Shown: positions 32,665 to 41,060 of the stretch, piece after piece | Position numbering within the stretch: the stretch's first letter is position 1 | Layout: the number at the start of each line of letters is the position of its first letter | Program-made: the position numbers and the translations under genes | Notes under the pieces: model-generated | What the model was told of the DNA's origin: nothing | Seen by the model: only the letters and a program-made list of their open reading frames with translations | Database searches by the model: none | Origin: Duganella flavida | Lineage (GTDB): Bacteria; Pseudomonadota; Gammaproteobacteria; Burkholderiales; Burkholderiaceae_D | DNA length: 64,000 bases | Direction: 5' to 3' | Assembly (NCBI RefSeq): GCF_009857445.1 | Contig: NZ_WWCN01000010.1 | Location: 62,001 to 126,000 of the forward strand

Positions 32665-33849
32665 ATGACAGAAAAAATCAATCACTCGCGCCGCCACATC
32701 ATGCTGGGCGCGGCCGCGTTGTCGGCCGGCGCGCTGCCATCCATCGGCCGCGCGGTCGAGCCGCTGAAAGTTGGCCTGATCGTACCGATGTCCGGCCCAT
32801 TCGCGTCCACCGGCCGACAGATCGAGGCCGCCGTCAAGCTGTTCATGCAGCAGAACGGCGCGGTGGCTGGTGGCCGTCCGGTTGAAATCATTTTAAAAGA
32901 TGATGGCGGCGTGTCGCCGGACGTGACCAAGCGGTTGGCGCAGGAGCTGGTCGCGCGTGACAAGGTGCAGGTGCTGGCCGGCTTCGGCCTGACGCCGCTG
33001 GCCTTCGCCGCCGCGCCGGTGGCCACGCAAGCCAAGGTGCCGATGATCGTAATGGCCGCCGCCACCTCTGTGATTCCGCAACGTTCGCCATACATCGTGC
33101 GCACCGGCTTCACGCTGGCGCAGGTGACGGCGCCGATGGCGCAGTGGGCCGGCAAGAACAAGATCAAGACCGTGGTGACTTTCGTCAGCGACTACGGTCC
33201 GGGGCTGGATGCGGAGAAGGTATTCGTCAAAGGCTTCACCGAAGCGGGCGGCAAGGTGGTGGACAGCCTGCGCGCACCGCTGCGCAATCCGGACTACGCA
33301 CCATTCCTTGCCCGCGTGAAGGATTTGAAGCCGGATGCGCTGTTCGTGTTTGTGCCGTCGGGCGAGGGCGCTGCGGTGCTCAAGCAGTTCACCGACCGTG
33401 GCCTGGCCACCGCCGGCATTCGTCTGATCTGCACCGGCGATGTGCTGGACGACGACTTGATGGTCAGCATCGGCCCGGCAGCTGCGGGAGTGGTCAGCAG
33501 CCATCACTACTCGGCGGCGCATCCGTCGCCGGAGAACAAGGCTTACGTCGAGGCGTTCGGCAAAGCGAATAAGGGCATGCGTCCCAATTTCCACTCAGTG
33601 GGCGCCTACGACGGCATGCAGTTGCTATATCAGGCGCTCAAACAAACGGGCGGCGATAGCAACGGCGACAAGCTACTAGCGGCGATGAAAGGCGCTGCTT
33701 GGACCAGCGTGCGCGGCCCGATCAGCATTGATGCTGCCACCCGCGACATCGTGCAGACGGTCTACTTCCGCAAGGCAGAAGCCATCGGTGGCGCGTGGTT
33801 CAACGTGGAGTTCGACCAAGTCGAGAAGGTACGCGATCCGGGCGTTTAA
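32665..33849 (+). CDS. ABC transporter periplasmic binding protein, LivK-like, vanillate-linked
   Basis: A 394-residue type-I binding protein: an N-terminal export signal with twin Arg (SRRHIMLGAAALSAGAL), VGLIVPMSGPFASTGRQIEAAVKLFM, LAGFGLTPLAFAAAPVATQAKVPMIVM, FVSDYGPGLDAEKVF and GAYDGMQLLYQALKQ. It is clearly paralogous to the leftward binding protein near the porin; stretches such as VSPDVTKRLAQELVARDKVQ and ATRDIVQTVY line up closely. It lies 34 bases after vanB, so it probably captures vanillate or a similar methoxy-aromatic for the LivHMGF permease. GGAGGA upstream supports the ATG at 32665. Confidence 0.85.
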   Translation: MTEKINHSRRHIMLGAAALSAGALPSIGRAVEPLKVGLIVPMSGPFASTGRQIEAAVKLFMQQNGAVAGGRPVEIILKDDGGVSPDVTKRLAQELVARDKVQVLAGFGLTPLAFAAAPVATQAKVPMIVMAAATSVIPQRSPYIVRTGFTLAQVTAPMAQWAGKNKIKTVVTFVSDYGPGLDAEKVFVKGFTEAGGKVVDSLRAPLRNPDYAPFLARVKDLKPDALFVFVPSGEGAAVLKQFTDRGLATAGIRLICTGDVLDDDLMVSIGPAAAGVVSSHHYSAAHPSPENKAYVEAFGKANKGMRPNFHSVGAYDGMQLLYQALKQTGGDSNGDKLLAAMKGAAWTSVRGPISIDAATRDIVQTVYFRKAEAIGGAWFNVEFDQVEKVRDPGV

Positions 33850-33935
33850 AGTCCACAGAATCCGCATAAGGAAGCGCGTTTTAATTCGTTTCCGCCCGTT
33901 CAGGGCCTGCATATACTCGGTAGCAGGAGAGTTAT

Positions 33936-34880
33936 ATGCAGGCTTGGATAGATAACGCACAACGGGACGAAGTAACGGCAGAACGCAAGCGCGCCGCATG
34001 GCGCGGCGAGTGGCCGACCTGGCTGCTGATCCTGGTGATTTACGGCGGTTGGGTGGCCACGCTGGCCTATTGGCCGGTGCTGGGTGCCGCGCCGGCGACC
34101 TTGTTGATGATCTGGTGGTGCGCATGGTATGTGTCGCTCCAGCACGAGCTGATACACGGCCATCCCACGCGCTGGCCGTGGCTGAACCGTGTATTCGGCT
34201 ACCCGCCGCTGGCGGTGTGGTATCCGTATGAGATTTATCGTGAAAGCCACCTGCGCCATCACAATGATTTCGATCTCACGCTGCCGGAGCTGGACGCCGA
34301 AAGCACTTATGTGTCTCCAGTCGAATGGGAGGCGATGAGCCGCCCGCTGCGTGCGGTCCTTTGGCTGAACAAGACTTTCTGGGGCCGGCTGGTAGTCGGC
34401 CCGGCGCTGTCGATTGCTTCCGCCTGGGGCGGTGCTGCGCGCCGTCTGCTGCGAGGCGACTTGCGCGATGCAGGCGTCTGGCTGCGCCATGTACTGATGC
34501 TGGCAGCGCTGCTGTGGTGGATCGAGTCGGCATTCGGCGTATCGGCCATATGGTATGTGCTGGTGATCTCATATCCGGCGCAATCGCTGACGATGATACG
34601 GTCGTACTACGAGCATCGTCCGGCGGAAGACCACAAGCAACGCATTGTGCTGAATGATACTGGCCTCGTGTTTCGCATCCTGTTCCTTAATAATAACCTG
34701 CACCTGGTGCACCATGACCTGCCTTCACTGCCGTGGTATCTGCTGCCGCGCGTGTATGCTGGGCGGCGCGAGGCTTATAATGCGCGCAGCGGCGGTTTCC
34801 AGATCAACGGATATGGAGAGCTGATGCGCCGCTACGGTTTCCGTCCCGTCGACGCACCTGTACATCCCCGCATGCCATGA
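33936..34880 (+). CDS. Fatty acid desaturase-family membrane diiron protein
   Basis: A 314-residue membrane protein with the three histidine boxes of the desaturase/hydroxylase superfamily: HELIHGH (70-76), HLRHH (105-109) and HLVHHDLP near 250. Hydrophobic segments lie at about 28-65 and 165-190. These proteins use O2 and a diiron centre to desaturate or hydroxylate lipids or small hydrophobic substrates. It overlaps the next gene, a PhnD-like binding protein, by four bases, an unusual pairing that argues against ordinary lipid desaturation and for a substrate-specific oxygenase. The start is supported by AGGAGAG upstream. Confidence 0.82.
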   Translation: MQAWIDNAQRDEVTAERKRAAWRGEWPTWLLILVIYGGWVATLAYWPVLGAAPATLLMIWWCAWYVSLQHELIHGHPTRWPWLNRVFGYPPLAVWYPYEIYRESHLRHHNDFDLTLPELDAESTYVSPVEWEAMSRPLRAVLWLNKTFWGRLVVGPALSIASAWGGAARRLLRGDLRDAGVWLRHVLMLAALLWWIESAFGVSAIWYVLVISYPAQSLTMIRSYYEHRPAEDHKQRIVLNDTGLVFRILFLNNNLHLVHHDLPSLPWYLLPRVYAGRREAYNARSGGFQINGYGELMRRYGFRPVDAPVHPRMP

Positions 34881-35671
34881 GCTGGACTGTTTCGCTACCG
34901 ATGTATAACGTCTCGTCACGCTTGCAGCGGGAGTATGAGGCCTTGCTGGCCTGCGTGCTGGCCGATGCGGGTGTCAGCGGAGACGTGCGACTGCTGCCGG
35001 AGCCGGAGCTGCCGGCCCTATGGCATCGCGCCGACCTGCTGCTAGGGCAGACTTGCGGCTATCCGTATGTGACTTCCTTGCGCGGCGTGGCTTCGTTGCT
35101 GGCGACGCCGGTCTTCGATTTCCCCGGCTGCGATGGCAGCAACTACTCCAGTGTAATCGTCACGCGCGCTGTCGATGGTGTCGGCTCGCTGGCCGAGGCG
35201 CGCGGCCTCACCGCCGCCGCCAACTCCCTGGACTCCAACAGTGGCATGAACGTGCTGCGTCACGCCGTTGCTCCGCTGGCGCGTGATGGGCGCTTCTTCG
35301 GTAAAGTGAAATGGACCGGCGCACACGTGGCCAGCCTGCGTGCAGTCCGTGAAGGGGAGGCGGATATTGCCGCCATTGATTGCGTCACCTTCGGCTACCT
35401 GCGCGAGGAATCGCCGGATAGCCTGCAGGGCATTAAAGTGCTGCAGTACTCCGCATCCTCGCCAGGCCTGCCGCTGGTGACGGCGCGCAGCGTGCCAGCA
35501 GTGCTGCAAGAACGCCTGCGCGCGGCGTTGTTGTCGCCCGGTCCGCAGTTGCGAGCGCACATGGCGACGCTGCACATCAAAGCCTTCCAACATCGCCCGG
35601 ACACCGACTACAATCGCATCCAGCAGCTCGAAGCCGAAGCCACGGCTGCCGGATATCCCGTTTTGGCTTAG
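34877..35671 (+). CDS. PhnD-like (phosphate/phosphonate-type) substrate-binding domain protein
   Basis: A 264-residue periplasmic-binding-fold protein of the PhnD type: ALWHRADLLLGQTCGYPYVTSL, FDFPGCDGSNYSSVIVTRAVDGVGSLAEARGLTAAANSLDSNSGMN split over the domain, and GEADIAAIDCVTFGYLREESPD. It has no signal peptide (starts MSWTVSLPMYNVSSRL), so it seems cytoplasmic and may be a sensor or carrier rather than a transport receptor. It is coupled to the diiron protein by a four-base overlap. No matching permease is adjacent. Its stop codon overlaps the stop of the ssuA pseudogene on the other strand. Confidence 0.75.
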   Translation: MSWTVSLPMYNVSSRLQREYEALLACVLADAGVSGDVRLLPEPELPALWHRADLLLGQTCGYPYVTSLRGVASLLATPVFDFPGCDGSNYSSVIVTRAVDGVGSLAEARGLTAAANSLDSNSGMNVLRHAVAPLARDGRFFGKVKWTGAHVASLRAVREGEADIAAIDCVTFGYLREESPDSLQGIKVLQYSASSPGLPLVTARSVPAVLQERLRAALLSPGPQLRAHMATLHIKAFQHRPDTDYNRIQQLEAEATAAGYPVLA

Positions 35672-36365
35672 CGCAAAGGCCAGAGCGGCACGGCGGTGGC
35701 GTCGAGTTTGCGGGGAAGCAGGCCTTCTCCGTAAAATGCATCTGCTATGCGCTGTTGTTCGCCCAACGCGTCCTTCACGACAACGCGCACATCATAGCTG
35801 CGGCGGCTGTTGGCCAGTTCCACCGTCTTCGCATCCAATCCCCACGCGGGAGCCAGCAACTCCGCTGCTTCTTTCGGCGACTGCTTGATCCAGCGACCGG
35901 TCTTGCGTAGCGCCTCAAACACTACCACCAGCACTTCCGGATGCGCTTCCGCATACGCCGTCGACGCCAGGTAGTAGCGCTGGTAATCCGCCACATTCCG
36001 CCCATCCGCCAGCACGCGCACCTGCGACTGGTTCTGCACACCCGCCAGATACGGATCCCACGTCACCCAGGCCGCTACAGATAATGACTGACTGCCTGCC
36101 GCCTTGGTCACCGCAACTTTCTTGCCCTTCAAATCCGCCACGCTGGCAATCGGCGAATCTGCACGCACCACGATGGCTTGCGCGGCAGGCGAGGGTGCCT
36201 CCTGCGCAAAATACGTCAGTTGCGCACCAGCCGCCCGCGCACTTTCAGCACCGTCAGCAAGGTAGAAGACTTCTGATAGCCGATGCGCAGCGTGGACGGC
36301 GCCTTCTGCGCAAAGGCGGAAAACGGTAAAAGCGATAACAAAGAAAGTACGGCACGGCGCTGCAT
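35668..36365 (-). pseudogene. ssuA-like sulfonate-binding protein, multiply deleted
   Basis: Remains of an aliphatic-sulfonate ABC binding protein. From the ATG at 36365 (CAGGAGAAG upstream) a signal peptide MQRRAVLSLLSLLPFSAFAQ and LRIGYQKSSTLLTVLK can be read, then the frame ends. Another frame resumes with AGAQLTYFAQEAPSP, SVADLKGKKVAVTKAAGSQ, then AAWVTWDPYLAGVQNQ to ADAFYGEGLLPRKLDA. About 50-60 residues are missing at the first join and about 35 between AAGSQ and AAWVTWDP. The total is about 232 codons against about 320 for the family. Intact paralogues follow at 48.7 and 52.2 kb. Confidence 0.85.
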
Positions 36366-36578
36366 GATCTTCTCCTGAAGATGGTTGTCACCCGATAGTA
36401 CGACGCCTCCATCGGCCGTTGAAACGAATGCTTTCGCGTTTGAATATAGCGCCGCCACATATCAACTGCGAAAATACATTATTCACAAATTTCATATTTC
36501 AATATGAAAAATAATTAGTTTATACATAATGTTGGCGCGTCATAAGATCGGCTCAACCTCACCAATATGGAGCGATTT
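36366..36578. other. 213-bp divergent spacer upstream of the amine oxidase gene
   Basis: AT-rich, non-coding. It holds a perfect inverted repeat TTTCATATT-TC-AATATGAAA (36490-36509) and a 40-bp segment (36492-36531) matching one before ssuC. Confidence 0.7.
36490..36531 (+). promoter_or_regulatory. Shared promoter/operator element, copy 1 (amine oxidase operon)
   Basis: An inverted repeat with 9-bp arms (36490-36498 and 36501-36509) leads into ATTAGTTTATACATAAT. The 40 bases from 36492 match 41999-42038 ungapped at 29 positions, and both copies begin 87 bp before a start codon. A LysR-type site (T-N11-A) is the likely reading. Confidence 0.65.
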
Positions 36579-38144
36579 ATGACCGTAACGCGCAGGACAT
36601 TCCTGATGCAGCTTGCCGCCACCAGCGGCTATACCGCCGCTGCCGCAGCCATGACCACCTTGGGTCTCGGCGCCCCAACCATCGCATCGGCCAGCGGCCA
36701 AACGCCTTTGCTGCAACTGGCGCCTGGCTCGGGCAAAGGCACCAAGGTGCTGGTGCTGGGTGCGGGCATCGCCGGCCTGGTGTCGGCTTATGAGTTGCGC
36801 AAGGCCGGCTACCAAGTGCAGCTGGTCGAAGCGCGCGATCGCGTCGGCGGCCGTAACTGGACCATCCGCAATGGCACTCGCATAGAACTCAACGATGGCA
36901 CCACCCAAGTGGCGGACTTCGAACCTGGCCACTACTTCAACGCCGGTCCGGCGCGACTGCCTAGTCATCACCAGACGATTCTTGGCTACTGCCGTGAACT
37001 TGGTGTGGAGCTGGAAGCGGAAGTCAACAGCAGCCGCAGCGCCTACTTCCTGCCGGATGCGGCCAAGGGCGGTCAGCCTATCCAGTTGCGCCGCGCCATT
37101 AACGACGCGCGCGGCCACGTGTCCGAGCTGCTGGCGAAAGCCACCAGCAAGGGCGCGCTCGATCAGGAGCTGAGCGTCGATGATCGCGCCAAGCTGGTTG
37201 AATTCCTCAAGGTCTACGGCGACCTGACGCCGCAAGCGGAGTTCAAGGGCAGTGAACGCTCGGGCTACAAAGTCTATCCCGGCACGGCCGAAAATGTCGG
37301 GGAGCGCAACGAGCCGCTGCCGCTGGAAGCCTTGCTCGATCCGGACCTATGGCTTGCGCTGGTCTTTGACGAACTGCTGATCTTCCAGCCCACCATGCTG
37401 CAGCCGGTCGGCGGCATGGACCGCATTCCTTACGCCTTCTTCCAGCGCCTGAAAGACGTGGCGCGCCTGAATACCGAAGTCAAATCCATCACCAATAAGG
37501 ACAAGGGCGTTGACGTGGTAGTACGCGACCGCGCCAGCGGCAAGCTGCAAACGCTGTCGGCCGATTACGCCGTCGTCACTTTCCCGCTGCCGGTGCTGGC
37601 GCAGGTGGAAACCAACTTCTCGCCGGAGGTGAAGCAAGCCATCAGTAATGTTCATTACGACACCGCCAGCAAAATCGCCTGGCAGTCGCGCCGATTCTGG
37701 GAGACCGAGTCGCAGATCTACGGCGGCATTTCGGTGGTCAAGCACGAGACCTCGCTGATCTGGTATCCGAGCGGCGGCTTCCACAAGAAGACCGGTGTGC
37801 TGGTCGGCTGCTACAACATCGGCCAGGGCGCGCGCGATTTCACGGCGCAGCCATTAAGCGCGCAATTTGCTTCTTCGCGCGGCGTGATCGACCGCGTGCA
37901 TCCGGGGCGCGGCGCGGACCTCAAGAATCCCGTTAGCGTGGCATGGCACAAAGTCCCGTACAGCCTTGGCTCGTGGGTGCACTGGGCCACGCCGGCCGAA
38001 AAAGAATACGTCCGCTTGAACCAGCCCGAAGGCCGTGTGCACTTCGCCGGCGAGTACCTCAGCCAGATCGGCGCATGGCAGGAAGGCGCGGCGCTGTCCG
38101 CGCACCACGCCGTTGCCGCCATCGCCCGCCGCATAACAACTTGA
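36579..38144 (+). CDS. Tat-exported flavin amine/L-amino-acid oxidase
   Basis: A 521-residue FAD-dependent oxidase of the monoamine oxidase family. A twin-arginine signal (TRRTFLMQLAATSGYTAAAAA) sends it folded to the periplasm. The dinucleotide site is KVLVLGAGIAGLVSAYELRKAGYQV with EARDRVGGRNWT. Then come FNAGPARLPSHH, LQPVGGMDRIPYAFF and the FAD-contacting C-terminal block GRVHFAGEYLSQIGAWQEGAALSAHHA. Such enzymes convert amines or L-amino acids to imines plus hydrogen peroxide. GGAG six bases upstream favours the ATG at 36579. It is followed 15 bases later by a secreted RidA protein, which would hydrolyse the imine. The promoter element is shared with ssuC. Confidence 0.87.
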   Translation: MTVTRRTFLMQLAATSGYTAAAAAMTTLGLGAPTIASASGQTPLLQLAPGSGKGTKVLVLGAGIAGLVSAYELRKAGYQVQLVEARDRVGGRNWTIRNGTRIELNDGTTQVADFEPGHYFNAGPARLPSHHQTILGYCRELGVELEAEVNSSRSAYFLPDAAKGGQPIQLRRAINDARGHVSELLAKATSKGALDQELSVDDRAKLVEFLKVYGDLTPQAEFKGSERSGYKVYPGTAENVGERNEPLPLEALLDPDLWLALVFDELLIFQPTMLQPVGGMDRIPYAFFQRLKDVARLNTEVKSITNKDKGVDVVVRDRASGKLQTLSADYAVVTFPLPVLAQVETNFSPEVKQAISNVHYDTASKIAWQSRRFWETESQIYGGISVVKHETSLIWYPSGGFHKKTGVLVGCYNIGQGARDFTAQPLSAQFASSRGVIDRVHPGRGADLKNPVSVAWHKVPYSLGSWVHWATPAEKEYVRLNQPEGRVHFAGEYLSQIGAWQEGAALSAHHAVAAIARRITT

Positions 38145-38159
38145 ATGAAAGGACTGACC

Positions 38160-38621
38160 ATGAAAGCCTCTTTACTGCTCGCCGGCCTGCTGATCGCCGC
38201 TCCCGCACTGCATGCGGAACAGATCAAGCGTACGCCTATCCCTAATTCTAACTTCCCGATTTCGGTGGCTGTCTCCGTGCCTGCCAATGCCGATACGGTC
38301 TACTTCAGCGGCGTACTGCCTGAATCCATCGAAGGCGATACGCAAACGCAAACGCAGTCCGTGTTGACGCGCCTGAAAACGGCACTGGCCAACGAAGGCC
38401 TGACCTTTGCCGACGTGGTGTCGCTGCGCGTGTTCCTGGTCGGCGATCCAAAACTCGATAACAAGCTCGATTTCAAAGGCTTGAACGCCTCCTTCGGCCA
38501 GTTCTTTGGTACCGCCGAACAGCCCAACAAGCCTGCGCGCACTGCTTTGCAAGTGGCCGCGCTGCCACTGCCCGGCGCACTGGTTGAAATCGACCTGATC
38601 GCCGCCCGCGTTAAAAAATAA
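38160..38621 (+). CDS. Secreted RidA/YjgF-family imine deaminase-like protein
   Basis: A 153-residue RidA-fold protein preceded by a Sec signal peptide (LLLAGLLIAAPALHAEQ). The RidA core is visible in VYFSGVLPE, TRLKTALANEGLTFADVVSLRVFLVGD, FFGTAEQPNKPARTALQVAALPLPGALVEIDLIAA, with the substrate Arg in P-A-R-T-A and the Glu near the end. RidA proteins hydrolyse reactive enamines/imines to keto compounds and ammonia. Most are cytoplasmic; export together with an imine-forming oxidase is notable. AAGGA upstream supports the ATG at 38160. Confidence 0.85.
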   Translation: MKASLLLAGLLIAAPALHAEQIKRTPIPNSNFPISVAVSVPANADTVYFSGVLPESIEGDTQTQTQSVLTRLKTALANEGLTFADVVSLRVFLVGDPKLDNKLDFKGLNASFGQFFGTAEQPNKPARTALQVAALPLPGALVEIDLIAARVKK

Positions 38622-38647
38622 CCACAACCCTCCAGGAGTCAGCCCGC

Positions 38648-41011
38648 ATGAAGCACACTAAAATCGCCCTAGCCATCTCCCTGTTGTACACCGCCGCACC
38701 CGTTTGGGCCGCCGACGCCGACGCCATTTCCAACACGCCTGCCGCTGCGGGCGCGATCCAGGACGTGGTGGTCACCGGTACCCGTGATACCCAGCGCTCC
38801 GCCGGCGAAAGCCTGAGCCCAATCGATGTGGTCAGCGCCAAAGATTTACAGCGCACCGGCCAGACCGACCTGCGCGACGCGCTGGTCAAGCTGCTGCCGT
38901 CCATCAGCCGTTTGGCGCAAGCCGGTGACGCCGCCAATCTGACCAGCGCCTTGACGCTGCGTGGCCTGAGCCCCAACCACGTGCTACTGCTGGTGAATGG
39001 CAAACGCCGCCACACCTCGGCCAACATCAGTGCGGACTCGGGTTCGCAGCAGGGCGCCACGCCGGTCGACATCGACCTGATTCCGGTCAGCGCGGTCGAT
39101 CACATTGAAGTGCTGCGTGACGGCGCCGCCGCCCAATATGGTTCGGATGCGATTGCGGGCGTGATCAACATCATCCTGAAAAACAGCAGCAGTGGCGGCA
39201 ACGTCACGCTGACCAGCGGCGAATATTACAAGCATGACGGCTTCACGCTAGGCGGCGCCACCGACGCCGGCATCACGCTGGGCGAAGACGGTTTCCTGCA
39301 CCTGAGTGCTGAATACCGCCGCCATGAACACAGCTTCCGCAGCGGCCCAGATGACCGCACCGGAACTTACGTGAACAAGATCGTTGGCGATCCGCAGATT
39401 CGCCGTGAATCCTTCGGCGCCAACGCCGGCATCTCGATCAGCAAGGATGTGGAGGCTTACGCATTCGCTACCGTGGCGCACCGCACCGGCGGCAGCTACC
39501 AGAACTTCCGCCTGCCGAGCAAGCTGCCGCAGGTTTATCCGAATGGCTTCACGCCGACCGAGACCAGTAACGAAACCGATGCTGGCATCACTGCCGGCAT
39601 CAAGGGCACGGACCTGGTAGGCTGGCGCTGGGACTTGAGCGCCACCTACGGCACCGACAACGTCAAGATCGGCATGGTCGATTCGGCCAATACCGACCTG
39701 TATGCAGCCACCGGCGCTACGCCAACCAGCTTCCACCTGTCGCAATTCCAGAACACGCAGCAGGCGGTCAACGGCGACTTGGCGCGCTCGTTCGAGACCG
39801 GCGCGTTGCCTGCGCCGCTGAGCGTTGCACTGGGTTCCGAGTTCCGCCGTGAGACCTATGATATCGGCGCCGGCGATACGGCCTCGTACTTCGGCAGCGG
39901 CGCGCAAGCCTTGCCTGGCCTATCGCCGGTCAGCGCCGGCAAGCACTCGCGCAATATCGGCGCGGCCTATGTCGACTTCTCCACCAAGCTCACCAAGCAG
40001 TGGGAGGGGGAACTGGCAGGGCGCTATGAGCATTACAGCGATGCAGGCAGCACCCGTAACGCCAAGCTGTCGACCCGTTATGAGTTCGATCCACGCTTCG
40101 CACTGCGTGCCACCGGCAGCACCGGATTCCGCGCGCCTTCGCTGGCGCAAGAGTACTACACCAGCCTTGCGGTGTCGCCGACCACCGCCGGCGGCCAGCT
40201 GGCGGTGAACTCGGACGCAGCGCGCAAACTGGGCGCCACGCCGCTGCGGCCTGAAAAATCACGCAGCTTCAATCTAGGCTTGGTTGCCGAGCCACTGGAC
40301 AACCTGCACGTAACCGTGGATGCCTACCGCATCGACATCCGCGACCGCATCGTCCAAGGCGGTACTTACAGCGGCGCGGTGGCCATCGCCGCGCTGACCG
40401 GCGCCGGTATCAATCTGCCTAGCGGCTTGTCCTCGGTGAGCGCCAGCTACTTCGCCAATGGCGTCGACACGCGCACGCAAGGCCTGGACCTGGTGCTCAA
40501 CTACCCGACCAATCTGGGTAGCGCAGGCCGCATCGACTGGGATGCCAGCGCCAATATCAATAACAATAAAGTGACCAAGGTCGGCATCGATGGCAATGGC
40601 AAGACGCTGCTCAACGCCCAGCAGGTCGGCTACCTGACCACGGCCACGCCGAAGAACAAGCTGATTGTAGGCGGTGCATGGACGCAGGAACAGTGGAGCG
40701 TGAGCCTGCACGCCACCCGCTACGGCAAGACTGCCACCGAAGCCACGTTCTATTCCGGCCCGAATATCTATTCGACCTCGGTGTTCAACCATGTCGAGAA
40801 CTCGCCGAAGACGATCACCGATCTGGAAGTCCGTTACGCTGTGACGAAAAAGCTGCAGCTTGCGGCGGGCGCCAACAATCTGTTCAACGTCTATCCTGAC
40901 AAGGTGCCTGCCATCAGCCGCTACCTCGGCGTGTATCAATACGACACGGCGTCGGCGCAGATACCGTTTAATGGCGGCTATTACTATGTCCGCGCCAGCT
41001 ACAAGTTCTGA
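38648..41011 (+). CDS. TonB-dependent receptor, amine oxidase operon
   Basis: A 787-residue outer-membrane receptor: signal peptide (SLLYTAAPVWAAD), TonB-box-like IQDVVVTGTRDTQ, plug domain LTLRGLSPNHVLLLVNGKRRHTSANI and VDHIEVLRDGAAAQYGSDAIAGVINIIL, and a barrel ending VRASYKF. It closely resembles the receptor at 49.7 kb (same NGKRRH and HIEVL-D-AAAQYGSDA blocks), so the two are paralogues in one cluster. It lies 26 bases after the RidA gene, probably as part of the same operon, and would import the substrate whose amine group the periplasmic oxidase attacks. Confidence 0.88.
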   Translation: MKHTKIALAISLLYTAAPVWAADADAISNTPAAAGAIQDVVVTGTRDTQRSAGESLSPIDVVSAKDLQRTGQTDLRDALVKLLPSISRLAQAGDAANLTSALTLRGLSPNHVLLLVNGKRRHTSANISADSGSQQGATPVDIDLIPVSAVDHIEVLRDGAAAQYGSDAIAGVINIILKNSSSGGNVTLTSGEYYKHDGFTLGGATDAGITLGEDGFLHLSAEYRRHEHSFRSGPDDRTGTYVNKIVGDPQIRRESFGANAGISISKDVEAYAFATVAHRTGGSYQNFRLPSKLPQVYPNGFTPTETSNETDAGITAGIKGTDLVGWRWDLSATYGTDNVKIGMVDSANTDLYAATGATPTSFHLSQFQNTQQAVNGDLARSFETGALPAPLSVALGSEFRRETYDIGAGDTASYFGSGAQALPGLSPVSAGKHSRNIGAAYVDFSTKLTKQWEGELAGRYEHYSDAGSTRNAKLSTRYEFDPRFALRATGSTGFRAPSLAQEYYTSLAVSPTTAGGQLAVNSDAARKLGATPLRPEKSRSFNLGLVAEPLDNLHVTVDAYRIDIRDRIVQGGTYSGAVAIAALTGAGINLPSGLSSVSASYFANGVDTRTQGLDLVLNYPTNLGSAGRIDWDASANINNNKVTKVGIDGNGKTLLNAQQVGYLTTATPKNKLIVGGAWTQEQWSVSLHATRYGKTATEATFYSGPNIYSTSVFNHVENSPKTITDLEVRYAVTKKLQLAAGANNLFNVYPDKVPAISRYLGVYQYDTASAQIPFNGGYYYVRASYKF

Positions 41012-41060
41012 TGCTGTTAAGATGACGTCTGTTTTTCGTACGGCTTATTTTGACAACGAC

